DNA from: Bacillota bacterium
GTDB taxonomy: Bacteria > Bacillota > Bacilli > Bacillales_B > DSM-18226
Direction: 5' to 3'
Assembly (NCBI GenBank): GCA_021821235.1
Contig: JAKACS010000034.1
Location: 1-11,992, forward strand
DNA length: 11,992 nt
Part shown: positions 6,487-11,992 of the stretch, piece after piece
How the letters are laid out: every line of letters starts with the position of its first letter
Numbering within the stretch: position 1 is the first letter of the stretch
The notes under the pieces: model-generated
What the model saw: the letters and a program-made list of their open reading frames with translations, nothing else
Databases searched by the model: none
Told to the model about the DNA's origin: nothing
Program-made: the position numbers and the translations under genes

Positions 6487-8198
6487 TGGTGTTTATTAAT
6501 GGAATTGCCGCCTCAAATGGGATTGCGATTGCAGGAGCATATCGTCTTGTTGAACCCGATCTTTCGTTTGACAAGAAAACAATCGAAGATGCAACTTCCG
6601 AGGTTAAGCGATTTGAAGAAGCAATGAGTAAAGCCAAGTCGGAGCTTGAAGCGATTCGTGACCATGCAAAAAATGAGCTTGGCGCCGATAAAGCAGCAAT
6701 CTTCGAAGCACATTTACTTGTTTTAAGTGATCCAGAATTAATTTCTCCAATTGAGGATAAAATTAAAACGGATAAAGTAAATGCAGAAGCGGCACTAAAA
6801 GAAACAGCTGACATGTTTGTAACAATGTTTGAACAAATGGATAATGAATACATGAAAGAGCGGGCTGCAGATATCCGCGACGTGACAAAGCGGGTGCTAA
6901 CACACCTATTAGGCGTTCAAATGGTGAATCCAAGCATGATTTCTGAAGAAGTGATCATTGTTGCCGCAGACTTAACACCATCAGATACCGCTCAATTAAA
7001 CCGCCAATTTGTTAAAGGTTTCACAACCAATATTGGCGGGCGTACTTCTCATTCCGCCATTATGGCCCGCTCGATGGAAATTCCAGCCGTTGTTGGAACA
7101 AAGACAGCGACAGAAGAAATTAACAATGGAGATTTGGTAATTGTTGACGGATTGAAAGGAGAAGTCCATATCAATCCGACTCCTGAACTCGTTGATCAAT
7201 ACCGGAAAATTCATGAAGAGTATGAAAACCAAAAGGCGGAATGGGCGAAGCTCGTGAATGAGAAAACTGTTTCTGCTGATGGGCATCACGTTGAATTGGC
7301 TGCAAACATTGGGACACCGAAAGATTTAAAAGGTGTCAAAGAAAATGGCGGGGAAGGCGTTGGTCTTTATCGGACTGAATTCCTTTATATGGGAAGAGAT
7401 CAGCTACCTACCGAGGAAGAACAGTTTGAAGCATATAAAGCGGTTTTGGAAGGTATGGAGGGAAAGCCGGTTGTCGTTCGTACCCTTGATATCGGCGGTG
7501 ATAAGGAACTTCCTTATTTAGATTTACCAAAAGAACTGAACCCCTTTTTAGGATTCAGGGCTATTCGTCTTTGCTTGGAAGAACAGGGAATTTTCCGTAC
7601 CCAGCTTCGAGCACTGTTAAGGGCGAGCGTCTATGGCAATTTAAAAATCATGTTCCCGATGATTGCGACATTGGACGAGTTCCGTGCTGCCAAAGCCATG
7701 CTTGAGGAAGAGAAGCAGAAGCTTGTTGCAGAAGGACAAAAGGTTGCAGAAAAGATTGAACTTGGAATCATGGTAGAGATCCCATCTACTGCGGTATTAG
7801 CAGATCAATTTGCAAAAGAAGTTGATTTCTTCAGTATCGGAACAAATGATTTAATCCAATATACGATGGCAGCGGATCGGATGAACCAACGAGTCTCGTA
7901 TTTGTACCAGCCATACAGTCCATCGATTTTGCGGCTCGTAAAATTGGTCATTGATGCAGCTCATGCTGAAGGTAAATGGGCTGGAATGTGTGGGGAAATG
8001 GCCGGGGATGAAATTGCGATTCCAATTCTGCTTGGTCTGGGGCTTGATGAATTTTCAATGAGCGCTACGTCCATTTTAAAAGCGCGCTCGCAAATTCGCA
8101 ATTTAAGCAAAGCTGATATGGAGAAGCTTACCGAAATGGTTCTAAACATGCAAACGACAGATCAAGTAATGGAAGCTGTAAAATCTGCAGTAAAATAA
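6486..8198 (+). CDS. ptsI: PTS enzyme I (phosphoenolpyruvate-protein phosphotransferase)
   Basis: A 570-residue cytoplasmic enzyme that takes phosphate from phosphoenolpyruvate and transfers it to HPr His15. The N-terminal HPr-binding and swivelling domain carries the active-site histidine in [12 protein letters not shown] (His189). The C-terminal PEP-binding TIM barrel shows [68 protein letters not shown], and the catalytic Cys in [10 protein letters not shown] near residue 502. Length and start match B. subtilis PtsI. The ATG overlaps the ptsH stop; upstream is only a weak GAAGG at 6469-6473, 12 nt away, which supports translational coupling. A terminator follows at 8290. Confidence 0.98.
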   Translation: MVFINGIAASNGIAIAGAYRLVEPDLSFDKKTIEDATSEVKRFEEAMSKAKSELEAIRDHAKNELGADKAAIFEAHLLVLSDPELISPIEDKIKTDKVNAEAALKETADMFVTMFEQMDNEYMKERAADIRDVTKRVLTHLLGVQMVNPSMISEEVIIVAADLTPSDTAQLNRQFVKGFTTNIGGRTSHSAIMARSMEIPAVVGTKTATEEINNGDLVIVDGLKGEVHINPTPELVDQYRKIHEEYENQKAEWAKLVNEKTVSADGHHVELAANIGTPKDLKGVKENGGEGVGLYRTEFLYMGRDQLPTEEEQFEAYKAVLEGMEGKPVVVRTLDIGGDKELPYLDLPKELNPFLGFRAIRLCLEEQGIFRTQLRALLRASVYGNLKIMFPMIATLDEFRAAKAMLEEEKQKLVAEGQKVAEKIELGIMVEIPSTAVLADQFAKEVDFFSIGTNDLIQYTMAADRMNQRVSYLYQPYSPSILRLVKLVIDAAHAEGKWAGMCGEMAGDEIAIPILLGLGLDEFSMSATSILKARSQIRNLSKADMEKLTEMVLNMQTTDQVMEAVKSAVK

Positions 8199-8289
8199 TT
8201 TTATTGAAATGGTTTAAAAGTTTGCAATTGGGGTAATGAATAAATAAGCACATTGAAGGTGCAAACATTCTCAGTTTCCCCCTAATTTT

Positions 8290-8319
8290 TCCGGCTGTTG
8301 AAACGGTCGGATTTTTTTT
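8290..8319 (+). terminator. Rho-independent terminator of ptsHI
   Basis: TCCGGCTGT (8290-8298), TGAA loop, ACGGTCGGA (8303-8311), a 9-bp stem with two G/U pairs, followed by eight T residues. It lies about 90 nt past the ptsI stop. Confidence 0.85.
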
Positions 8320-8368
8320 ATTGCCTTCTGCTCCGATCTTCATAGATCAAAAATCACTGTAACCATGT

Positions 8369-8378
8369 AATCGAGATT
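8369..8378. promoter_or_regulatory. Small dyad upstream of the azoR promoter
   Basis: AATCGAGATT (AATC-GA-GATT) lies about 27 nt upstream of the -35. The TCGAGAT part resembles one half of the MhqR box as I recall it from B. subtilis azoR2 and mhq genes. The other half is not present, so this is a weak suggestion only. Confidence 0.2.
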
Positions 8379-8404
8379 TACTTTTAGCTGCGAAGTCAAA
8401 TTGG

Positions 8405-8433
8405 TTGACAGAAAGATTTCTTTTTTTTATAAT
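8405..8433 (+). promoter_or_regulatory. Perfect-consensus sigma-A promoter of the azoreductase gene
   Basis: TTGACA (8405-8410), exactly 17-nt spacer, TATAAT (8428-8433). Both hexamers are 6/6. Transcription would start near 8440, leaving a leader of about 105 nt. So strong a core promoter suggests either high constitutive expression or tight repression. Confidence 0.85.
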
Positions 8434-8509
8434 TTGTTTTGAATTAAAAATAATTTAAGCTGAGATAATAGTTTTTGGATAGATTGATTATTTTTGATTC
8501 AAACTAAAC

Positions 8510-8523
8510 TGTAATCATTTACA
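8510..8523. repeat. Inverted repeat in the azoR leader
   Basis: TGTAA, four-base spacer, TTACA. It lies in the transcribed leader a few bases before the AAAGAAAGG ribosome binding site. It could be a repressor site or chance in AT-rich DNA. Confidence 0.25.
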
Positions 8524-8544
8524 CAAAGAAAGGTGAAGTTTTAA

Positions 8545-9180
8545 ATGGCAAAAGTATTGTACATTACAGCACATCCCCACGACGAAAGTCAATCATACAG
8601 CATGGCTGTCGGAAAAGCATTCTTGGATACGTATAAAGAAGTAAATCCAAGTGATGAAATCGTTCATATTGACCTATATAATGAAAATATCCCGCAAATT
8701 GATGCAGATGTATTCAGCGGCTGGGGAAAGCTTCACTCTGGTCACGCGATTGAAACCCTTTCAGCCGAAGAACAAGCAAAAGTTGGCCGCTTAGCTGAAT
8801 TAAGCGAGCAGTTTATTGCTGGCGACAAATATGTGTTTGTAACACCGCTGTGGAACTTCTCATTCCCGCCAGTGGTGAAAGCATATTTTGATTCTATTGC
8901 AGTTGCCGGCAAAACCTTTAAATACACCGAACAGGGGCCAGTCGGACTTTTGACGGATAAGAAAGTATTGCATATTCAGGCGCGCGGTGGAATTTATTCC
9001 GAAGGCCCTGCAGCAGAAATGGAAATGGGTCATCGCTATATCAGCGTGATGATGAACTTCTTTGGTGTACCAAGCATTGAAGGCTTGTTTGTTGAAGGCC
9101 ATAATGCCTTCCCTGAAAAGGCAGAAGAAATCAAAGCAAATGCCATTGCCCGTGCAAGAGACATGGCATATACATTTTAG
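8545..9180 (+). CDS. azoR: FMN-dependent NADH-azoreductase (AzoR/AcpD family)
   Basis: A 211-residue flavodoxin-like quinone/azo reductase, the same length as I recall for B. subtilis AzoR2 (YvaB). The family reduces azo bonds and quinones by two electrons using NADH and FMN in the cytoplasm and protects against quinone and thiol stress. The flavin phosphate-binding start is [12 protein letters not shown] (residues 6-17). The characteristic [17 protein letters not shown] is at 100-116, followed by [15 protein letters not shown] at 121-135 and ARGGIYSEG at 146-154. The ribosome binding site AAAGAAAGGTG lies just upstream of the ATG. It is a single-gene unit with its own strong promoter and terminator. 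Control by MhqR- or YodB-type regulators is possible by analogy only. Paralogue identity (azoR1 or azoR2) is not resolved. Confidence 0.93.
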   Translation: MAKVLYITAHPHDESQSYSMAVGKAFLDTYKEVNPSDEIVHIDLYNENIPQIDADVFSGWGKLHSGHAIETLSAEEQAKVGRLAELSEQFIAGDKYVFVTPLWNFSFPPVVKAYFDSIAVAGKTFKYTEQGPVGLLTDKKVLHIQARGGIYSEGPAAEMEMGHRYISVMMNFFGVPSIEGLFVEGHNAFPEKAEEIKANAIARARDMAYTF

Positions 9181-9182
9181 TC

Positions 9183-9218
9183 AAAAAGGCAGATCCGTTC
9201 ACTGGATCTGTCCTTTTT
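9183..9218 (+). terminator. Rho-independent terminator of azoR
   Basis: AAAAAGG-CAGATCC (9183-9196), 7-nt loop, GGATCTG (9204-9210), one bulged T, CCTTTTT (9212-9218). It starts right after the azoR stop. Confidence 0.85.
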
Positions 9219-9244
9219 ATATGAAAAATTTTTCGATTATTTAG

Positions 9245-9250
9245 TATAAT
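9245..9250 (+). promoter_or_regulatory. Promoter -10 element candidate for the SDR gene
   Basis: A perfect TATAAT lies 36 nt before the SDR start codon. No good -35 is found 16-18 nt upstream (the sequence is A-rich, TGAAAA) and there is no extended TGn, so an activator would be needed or the site is fortuitous. Confidence 0.35.
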
Positions 9251-9286
9251 AAAGAAGATCTTGACACATGTGAGGGGGAAATCGAA

Positions 9287-10072
9287 ATGGAATTGAATTT
9301 AACGGGTAAAACAGCACTGGTTGCAGCATCCAGCCAAGGCCTGGGCTATGCGATTGCCGAGCAGCTTGTAATTGAAGGTGCCAACGTGATGATCTCTGGC
9401 CGCGTTGAGGAAAAATTAAACCAAAAAGCAAACAAATTGGAAGCAATTGGGGCAGGTAAGGTAGCTTATTTGCAAGCTGATATTACGAAAACGGAAGACA
9501 TCAAACAGCTTGTAAGCAAAACAGTCGAAACATTCGGCGGTATCGAGCTACTTGTCAACAATGCCGGCGGTCCGCCTGCGGGCTCTTTTACTGATTTAAC
9601 GGATGTAGATTGGCAATCTGCTTTTGAATTGAATTTACTGTCTTATGTTCGCTTGACTCGCGAAGCCCTGCCGTTTTTAAAAAAACAAGGAGGGAAAATT
9701 GTTAATATTGCATCCTCTTCCATAAAGGAACCGATCCCTGGTTTGATTCTATCCAATACATTTAGGACAGGAATTGTCGGCCTTTCGAAAACATTGGCTG
9801 CGGAACTTGCCCCCTTTAATATATTGGTCAATACGATTGCCCCAGGAAGAATCGCTACAGACCGTGTAGCCCATTTAGACCAAGTAAATGCAGAGAAACA
9901 AAGAGTGGACAGGCAAACAATCGAACAACAAATGAAAGCATTTATTCCGCTAAAGCGGTATGGAACGCCGGAAGAATTTGCAAGGGTGGCTGTCTTTTTA
10001 CTTTCAGATGCCAATACATATATGACAGGCAGCTCCTTTTTAGTGGATGGCGGTATGATAAAATCAATTTAA
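9287..10072 (+). CDS. SDR-fold oxidoreductase-like protein with altered active site
   Basis: A 261-residue Rossmann-fold protein of the short-chain dehydrogenase/reductase superfamily, FabG-like by length and overall pattern. Clear SDR marks are NNAGG at residues 91-95, LNLLS with Asn116, VNTIAPGRIATDR at 181-193 and the C-terminal FLVDGGM at 251-257. Two key motifs deviate. The cofactor loop is AASSQGLG (13-20) instead of TGxxxGIG. The YxxxK catalytic motif reads SNTFR (156-160), so Tyr becomes Ser and Lys becomes Arg, while the preceding serine block (143-145) is kept. This matches what I recall of the FabG-like SDR subgroup cd05344, defined by imperfect cofactor and catalytic motifs. Its substrate, or whether it is an active oxidoreductase, is unknown. 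The ribosome binding site GAGGGGG precedes the ATG. It may be co-transcribed with the next gene, 138 nt downstream with no terminator between. Confidence 0.88.
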   Translation: MELNLTGKTALVAASSQGLGYAIAEQLVIEGANVMISGRVEEKLNQKANKLEAIGAGKVAYLQADITKTEDIKQLVSKTVETFGGIELLVNNAGGPPAGSFTDLTDVDWQSAFELNLLSYVRLTREALPFLKKQGGKIVNIASSSIKEPIPGLILSNTFRTGIVGLSKTLAAELAPFNILVNTIAPGRIATDRVAHLDQVNAEKQRVDRQTIEQQMKAFIPLKRYGTPEEFARVAVFLLSDANTYMTGSSFLVDGGMIKSI

Positions 10073-10197
10073 CCTTCTCTTTATTTAGCCTTATAACGGC
10101 GTTTGGCAAAAGTTAAGAGCAGTATTGAAAATGAAATGATGTATTGTAATGAAATTAAGAAAACTTGCGGCCGAATGAGTAGGCTGCATGATAGAGC

Positions 10198-10203
10198 AGG
10201 GGG
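10198..10203 (+). promoter_or_regulatory. Ribosome binding site deciding the GTG start of ykwC
   Basis: AGGGGG with a 7-nt gap to the GTG at 10211. The open frame extends upstream to a TTG at 10103 that has no ribosome binding site, so the shorter product is preferred. Confidence 0.75.
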
Positions 10204-10210
10204 AAGATCT

Positions 10211-11086
10211 GTGGTAACACCGGAAAATACTGTGATTGGATTTATTGGAACAGGTGTGATGGGAAAAAGCATGGCAAGCCATTTAGTGAAGGCTGGCTTT
10301 CCAGTGTACGTTTATACGAGGACAAAGGAGAAAGCTGAGGAATTGCTGGCACAAGGTGCTAAATGGGCTTCCTCTCCGAAAGAAATCGCAGCGGGCGCCA
10401 ATATTGTTTTTACCATTGTCGGCTACCCAAAAGACGTCGAAGAAGTATATCTTGGTGAAAATGGATTAATTCCAAATGGCAAGGCGGGCAGTTTCTTTAT
10501 CGATATGACAACATCGTCGCCGACGCTGGCGATGCGAATTTACCAAGAAGCAAAAAAAGCCGGAATCCATGCACTTGATGCTCCAGTATCAGGCGGTGAC
10601 ATCGGAGCTCAGGAAGCAAGATTATCGATCATGGTCGGCGGTGAAATGGCTGATTTTGACTATGTATATCCACTGCTTGAAAAACTTGGAACAAATATTG
10701 CATACCAAGGCAAAGCGGGTTCAGGCCAGCATACAAAGATGTGCAATCAAATTGCAATCGCATCCAATATGATTGGTGTTGCCGAAGCGATCGTCTATGC
10801 GGAAAAAGCGGGTCTTGATCCTGAAACTGTTCTGAAAAGCATCACGAAAGGGGCAGCCGGGAGCTGGTCGTTGAGCAATCTGGCGCCAAGAATGTTGAAG
10901 CAGGATTTTGCGCCCGGGTTTTATATCAAGCATTTTATTAAAGACATGAAGATCGCCATTGATGAAGCAGCGTTAATGGGGATGGATGCCCCAGGTTTGC
11001 AGCTGGCAAAATCTTTGTATGATCAGCTGGCAGAAAAAGGTGAAGAAAACAGCGGGACTCAAGTGATTTATAAATATTGGAAATAA
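10211..11086 (+). CDS. ykwC: YkwC-like beta-hydroxyacid dehydrogenase (HIBADH family)
   Basis: A 291-residue NAD(P)-dependent dehydrogenase of the 3-hydroxyisobutyrate/6-phosphogluconate dehydrogenase family. The dinucleotide-binding GFIGTGVMG is at residues 10-18. The substrate-binding signature DAPVSGGDIGA is at 123-133. The catalytic Lys176 lies in GSGQHTKMCNQ with Asn179/Gln180 nearby, and GAAGSWSLSNLAPRM follows. It is very close to my memory of B. subtilis YkwC (about 288 residues), whose physiological substrate is not settled. The frame is open from a TTG at 10103, but those 36 extra residues are polar, family-untypical and lack a ribosome binding site, so GTG at 10211 is chosen. No terminator separates it from the SDR gene upstream, so co-transcription is possible. 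A very long hairpin follows. Confidence 0.92.
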   Translation: MVTPENTVIGFIGTGVMGKSMASHLVKAGFPVYVYTRTKEKAEELLAQGAKWASSPKEIAAGANIVFTIVGYPKDVEEVYLGENGLIPNGKAGSFFIDMTTSSPTLAMRIYQEAKKAGIHALDAPVSGGDIGAQEARLSIMVGGEMADFDYVYPLLEKLGTNIAYQGKAGSGQHTKMCNQIAIASNMIGVAEAIVYAEKAGLDPETVLKSITKGAAGSWSLSNLAPRMLKQDFAPGFYIKHFIKDMKIAIDEAALMGMDAPGLQLAKSLYDQLAEKGEENSGTQVIYKYWK

Positions 11087-11089
11087 GTC

Positions 11090-11135
11090 AAGAAGAAAAG
11101 GAGGAAAACCAAAAGGTTTTCCTCCTTTTCTTCTT
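11090..11135 (+). terminator. Perfect 21-bp purine/pyrimidine hairpin after ykwC
   Basis: AAGAAGAAAAGGAGGAAAACC (11090-11110; all A or G except its last two bases) pairs with its exact complement at 11115-11135 across an AAAA tetraloop. It begins a few bases after the ykwC stop. There is no long T tract after the stem; the T-rich right arm itself (CCTTTTCTTCTT) may serve. Terminator or message-stabilising hairpin; it could act from either strand. Confidence 0.7.
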
Positions 11136-11183
11136 CTAAATAACCTAAGCTGTAAATAAAAATGTACCATAGGAGGCGATACG

Positions 11184-11549
11184 ATGGGGTTGTTCGATGA
11201 CGTGAAGGAAAAATTTTATGATCTCGAAGATGGCCGCTATTTGGTACGGATTGAAGGATTTTACCGTGAAAAAACGAAAAATGGCTTGAGGCCGATCCGT
11301 TGGGATTTGGTGCTAATCAACGATGTGAAAGGAGCCTTGCCAACCAAGTTCAGTCATATTGAAACAGATGGCGGTTTTCGAATTTTAATGAATGAAATTA
11401 AACGATTAGGCTATGAAAAACCAAAGTCGCCAAGGGAGCTGGAAGCAGTATTAAATGATTTGTGCGGCAGCTATGTCGAAATCAGCCTGTTTACCACCGA
11501 TTTTCAAGAGGGGTATCGCGAAGTGCGATTTTTGAGAAAAATGGGATAG
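11184..11549 (+). CDS. Hypothetical protein, 121 residues
   Basis: I do not recognise this gene by name. The 121-residue, soluble, roughly balanced protein starts MGLFDDVKEKFYDLEDGRYL. A beta-rich first half (GRYLVRIEGFYREKTKNG, then IRWDLVLIND) is followed by a helical stretch (GGFRILMNEIKRLGY, PRELEAVLNDLCG) and a final beta hairpin (YVEISLFTT, YREVRFLRK). That order, strands with a K-T-K-N-G turn, helices, then a G-x-Y-V-E-I strand, is reminiscent of phage-type OB-fold or DUF669-like proteins, but this is only pattern resemblance. The ribosome binding site AGGAGG lies about 7 nt before the ATG. The next small gene follows 65 nt later without a terminator, so the two may share a transcript. 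Confidence 0.8.
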   Translation: MGLFDDVKEKFYDLEDGRYLVRIEGFYREKTKNGLRPIRWDLVLINDVKGALPTKFSHIETDGGFRILMNEIKRLGYEKPKSPRELEAVLNDLCGSYVEISLFTTDFQEGYREVRFLRKMG

Positions 11550-11598
11550 GCACATGTATAATTTCTCGCTTAAAACACGAAACTAAACTGTACTGTTT

Positions 11599-11607
11599 AA
11601 AGGGAGG
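11599..11607 (+). promoter_or_regulatory. Ribosome binding site of the 59-residue gene
   Basis: AAAGGGAGG, 7 nt before the ATG at 11615 and only 1 nt before the in-frame ATG at 11609. This places the start at 11615. Confidence 0.75.
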
Positions 11608-11614
11608 AATGAAG

Positions 11615-11794
11615 ATGGTCAAAAAAACAAAAAAGAATGACCCGCAGCAGAAAAATAAAAAAGGCTTTGATTCTGCGGTAATTAACCAGGAATTTGCTCA
11701 CGAATTTGGTTCAGCAGCTACCAATAAAATTCACAAAGATAAGGCAAAAAAAGAAAAAGCAGCAAAAAACAACGGGAAATATAAAGGCCAGTAA
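11615..11794 (+). CDS. Lysine-rich small protein, 59 residues
   Basis: Not recognised with certainty. The 59-residue, strongly basic product begins MVKKTKKNDPQQKNKKGFDS, has a less charged core (AVINQEFAHEFGSAATNKIH) and ends in a KDKAKKEKAAKNNGKYKG tail. It has no signal peptide, membrane segment or cysteine. The core loosely recalls the EFA motif of gamma-type small acid-soluble spore proteins, but the rest does not fit and there is no repeat, so I do not assign it. A nucleic-acid-associated or spore role is only a guess from composition. The frame is open further upstream into the preceding gene, but the strong AAAGGGAGG fixes the start at 11615. A bidirectional terminator follows. Confidence 0.7.
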   Translation: MVKKTKKNDPQQKNKKGFDSAVINQEFAHEFGSAATNKIHKDKAKKEKAAKNNGKYKGQ

Positions 11795-11810
11795 CAGCCA
11801 TACGATAATA

Positions 11811-11855
11811 AAAAGCCTGATGTTTTCTCCGGAACGACCGGGGCATCAGGCTTTT
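11811..11855. terminator. Bidirectional terminator at the right end
   Basis: AAAAGCCTGATG (11811-11822) pairs perfectly over 12 bp with CATCAGGCTTTT (11844-11855), with eight T residues starting within the right arm. It serves the plus-strand small gene and, read the other way, the minus-strand aminotransferase. Confidence 0.88.
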
Positions 11856-11869
11856 TTTTCGTCTATTTT

Positions 11870-11992
11870 TTAAAATCTGTTTTTCCTTTTTATTCCATGC
11901 TCGCGGGCAAGATAAATTTCGATCCGGTCAAGGGCTTCTTGCAATACAGCCATTGAGGAGGCGTAAGAAAGGCGGAAGTAACCTTCACCATA
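11870..11992 (-). CDS. patA: PatA-like class I/II aminotransferase, C-terminal fragment
   Basis: Only the last 40 residues lie in the window; the gene runs off the right edge. They read YGEGYFRLSYASSMAVLQEA then LDRIEIYLAREHGIKRKNRF. The GYFRLSYASS...L.EALDRI pattern is the conserved C-terminal substrate-binding strand and helix of fold-type I PLP aminotransferases; the Arg in FRLSYA is the residue that normally binds the substrate alpha-carboxylate. B. subtilis PatA acts on N-acetyl-L,L-diaminopimelate in lysine and peptidoglycan precursor synthesis. The assignment to PatA rather than another aminotransferase rests on the ending and on the ykwC-patA neighbourhood, so it is probable and not proven. 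Confidence 0.75.
   Translation of the reverse strand, partial: YGEGYFRLSYASSMAVLQEALDRIEIYLAREHGIKRKNRF

Larger units (their letters stand above)
8199..8544 (+). other. 346-nt intergenic region: pts terminator and azoR promoter
   Basis: There is no gene here. It contains the ptsI terminator, a perfect sigma-A promoter and two small dyads. One is AATCGAGATT at 8369-8378, upstream of the promoter. The other is TGTAATCATTTACA at 8510-8523, just before the azoreductase ribosome binding site. Confidence 0.7.

Noticed and set aside
6407..6853. 148-codon open frame on the minus strand, antisense to ptsH/ptsI
   Set aside because: Entirely inside the highly conserved ptsI and ptsH reading frames; Ser/Ile-rich low-complexity product and no ribosome binding site. 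A shadow of the real genes.
9263..9268. TTGACA just before the SDR ribosome binding site
   Set aside because: A perfect -35 hexamer, but any matching -10 would fall inside the coding region, after the start codon.
9643..10014. 123-codon minus-strand frame inside the SDR gene
   Set aside because: Antisense shadow with no start signals and no recognisable protein features.
10103..10210. N-terminal 36-residue extension of the ykwC-like protein
   Set aside because: Begins at a TTG without a ribosome binding site, is not family-like, and a strong AGGGGG precedes the internal GTG at 10211.
11462..11614. Upstream extension of the 59-residue gene into the preceding gene
   Set aside because: The extension overlaps the 121-residue gene in another frame and lacks start signals; AAAGGGAGG fixes the start at 11615.

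Overview
The window reads as ordinary chromosomal DNA from a low-GC, Gram-positive, endospore-forming Bacillaceae species. This rests on strong AAAGGAG-type ribosome binding sites, TTG and GTG starts, a Spo0E-type phosphatase, and genes whose relatives sit in the ykv-pts-ykw-patA part of the Bacillus subtilis chromosome (ykvI, ykvS, ptsH, ptsI, ykwC, patA, in that order from memory). I see no tRNA, rRNA, insertion sequence, CRISPR array or phage module.

Left part (1-3240): a YkvI-like membrane transporter; a convergent CPBP-type intramembrane protease; a 40-residue charged peptide gene; a YkvS-like DUF2187 protein on the minus strand; an unrecognised 64-residue gene; and a Spo0E-family phosphatase. 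Most of these are single-gene units bounded by hairpins.

Middle part (3240-8320): carbon metabolism. GlpP, the glycerol-3-phosphate-responsive antiterminator, is followed by glpD. The glpD leader carries a long hairpin directly before its ribosome binding site, the expected target of GlpP. The glpF and glpK genes, which lie between glpP and glpD in B. subtilis, are absent here. Next come ptsH (HPr, with His15 and Ser46) and ptsI (enzyme I, His189), translationally coupled by a TAATG overlap. ptsG and glcT, which precede ptsH in B. subtilis, are also absent.

Right part (8320-11992): an FMN azoreductase behind a perfect-consensus sigma-A promoter; an SDR-fold protein that lacks both the canonical cofactor motif and the catalytic Tyr/Lys; a YkwC-like beta-hydroxyacid dehydrogenase that should start at an internal GTG; a perfect 21-bp hairpin; an unrecognised 121-residue protein; a lysine-rich 59-residue protein; and, at the right edge on the minus strand, the C-terminal 40 residues of a PatA-like aminotransferase.

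No convincing undescribed system is visible. The points most worth a second look are the glpD leader, the SDR with altered active-site residues, the CPBP protein with Gln in place of the motif-2 His, the 21-bp hairpin, and the unrecognised small proteins.
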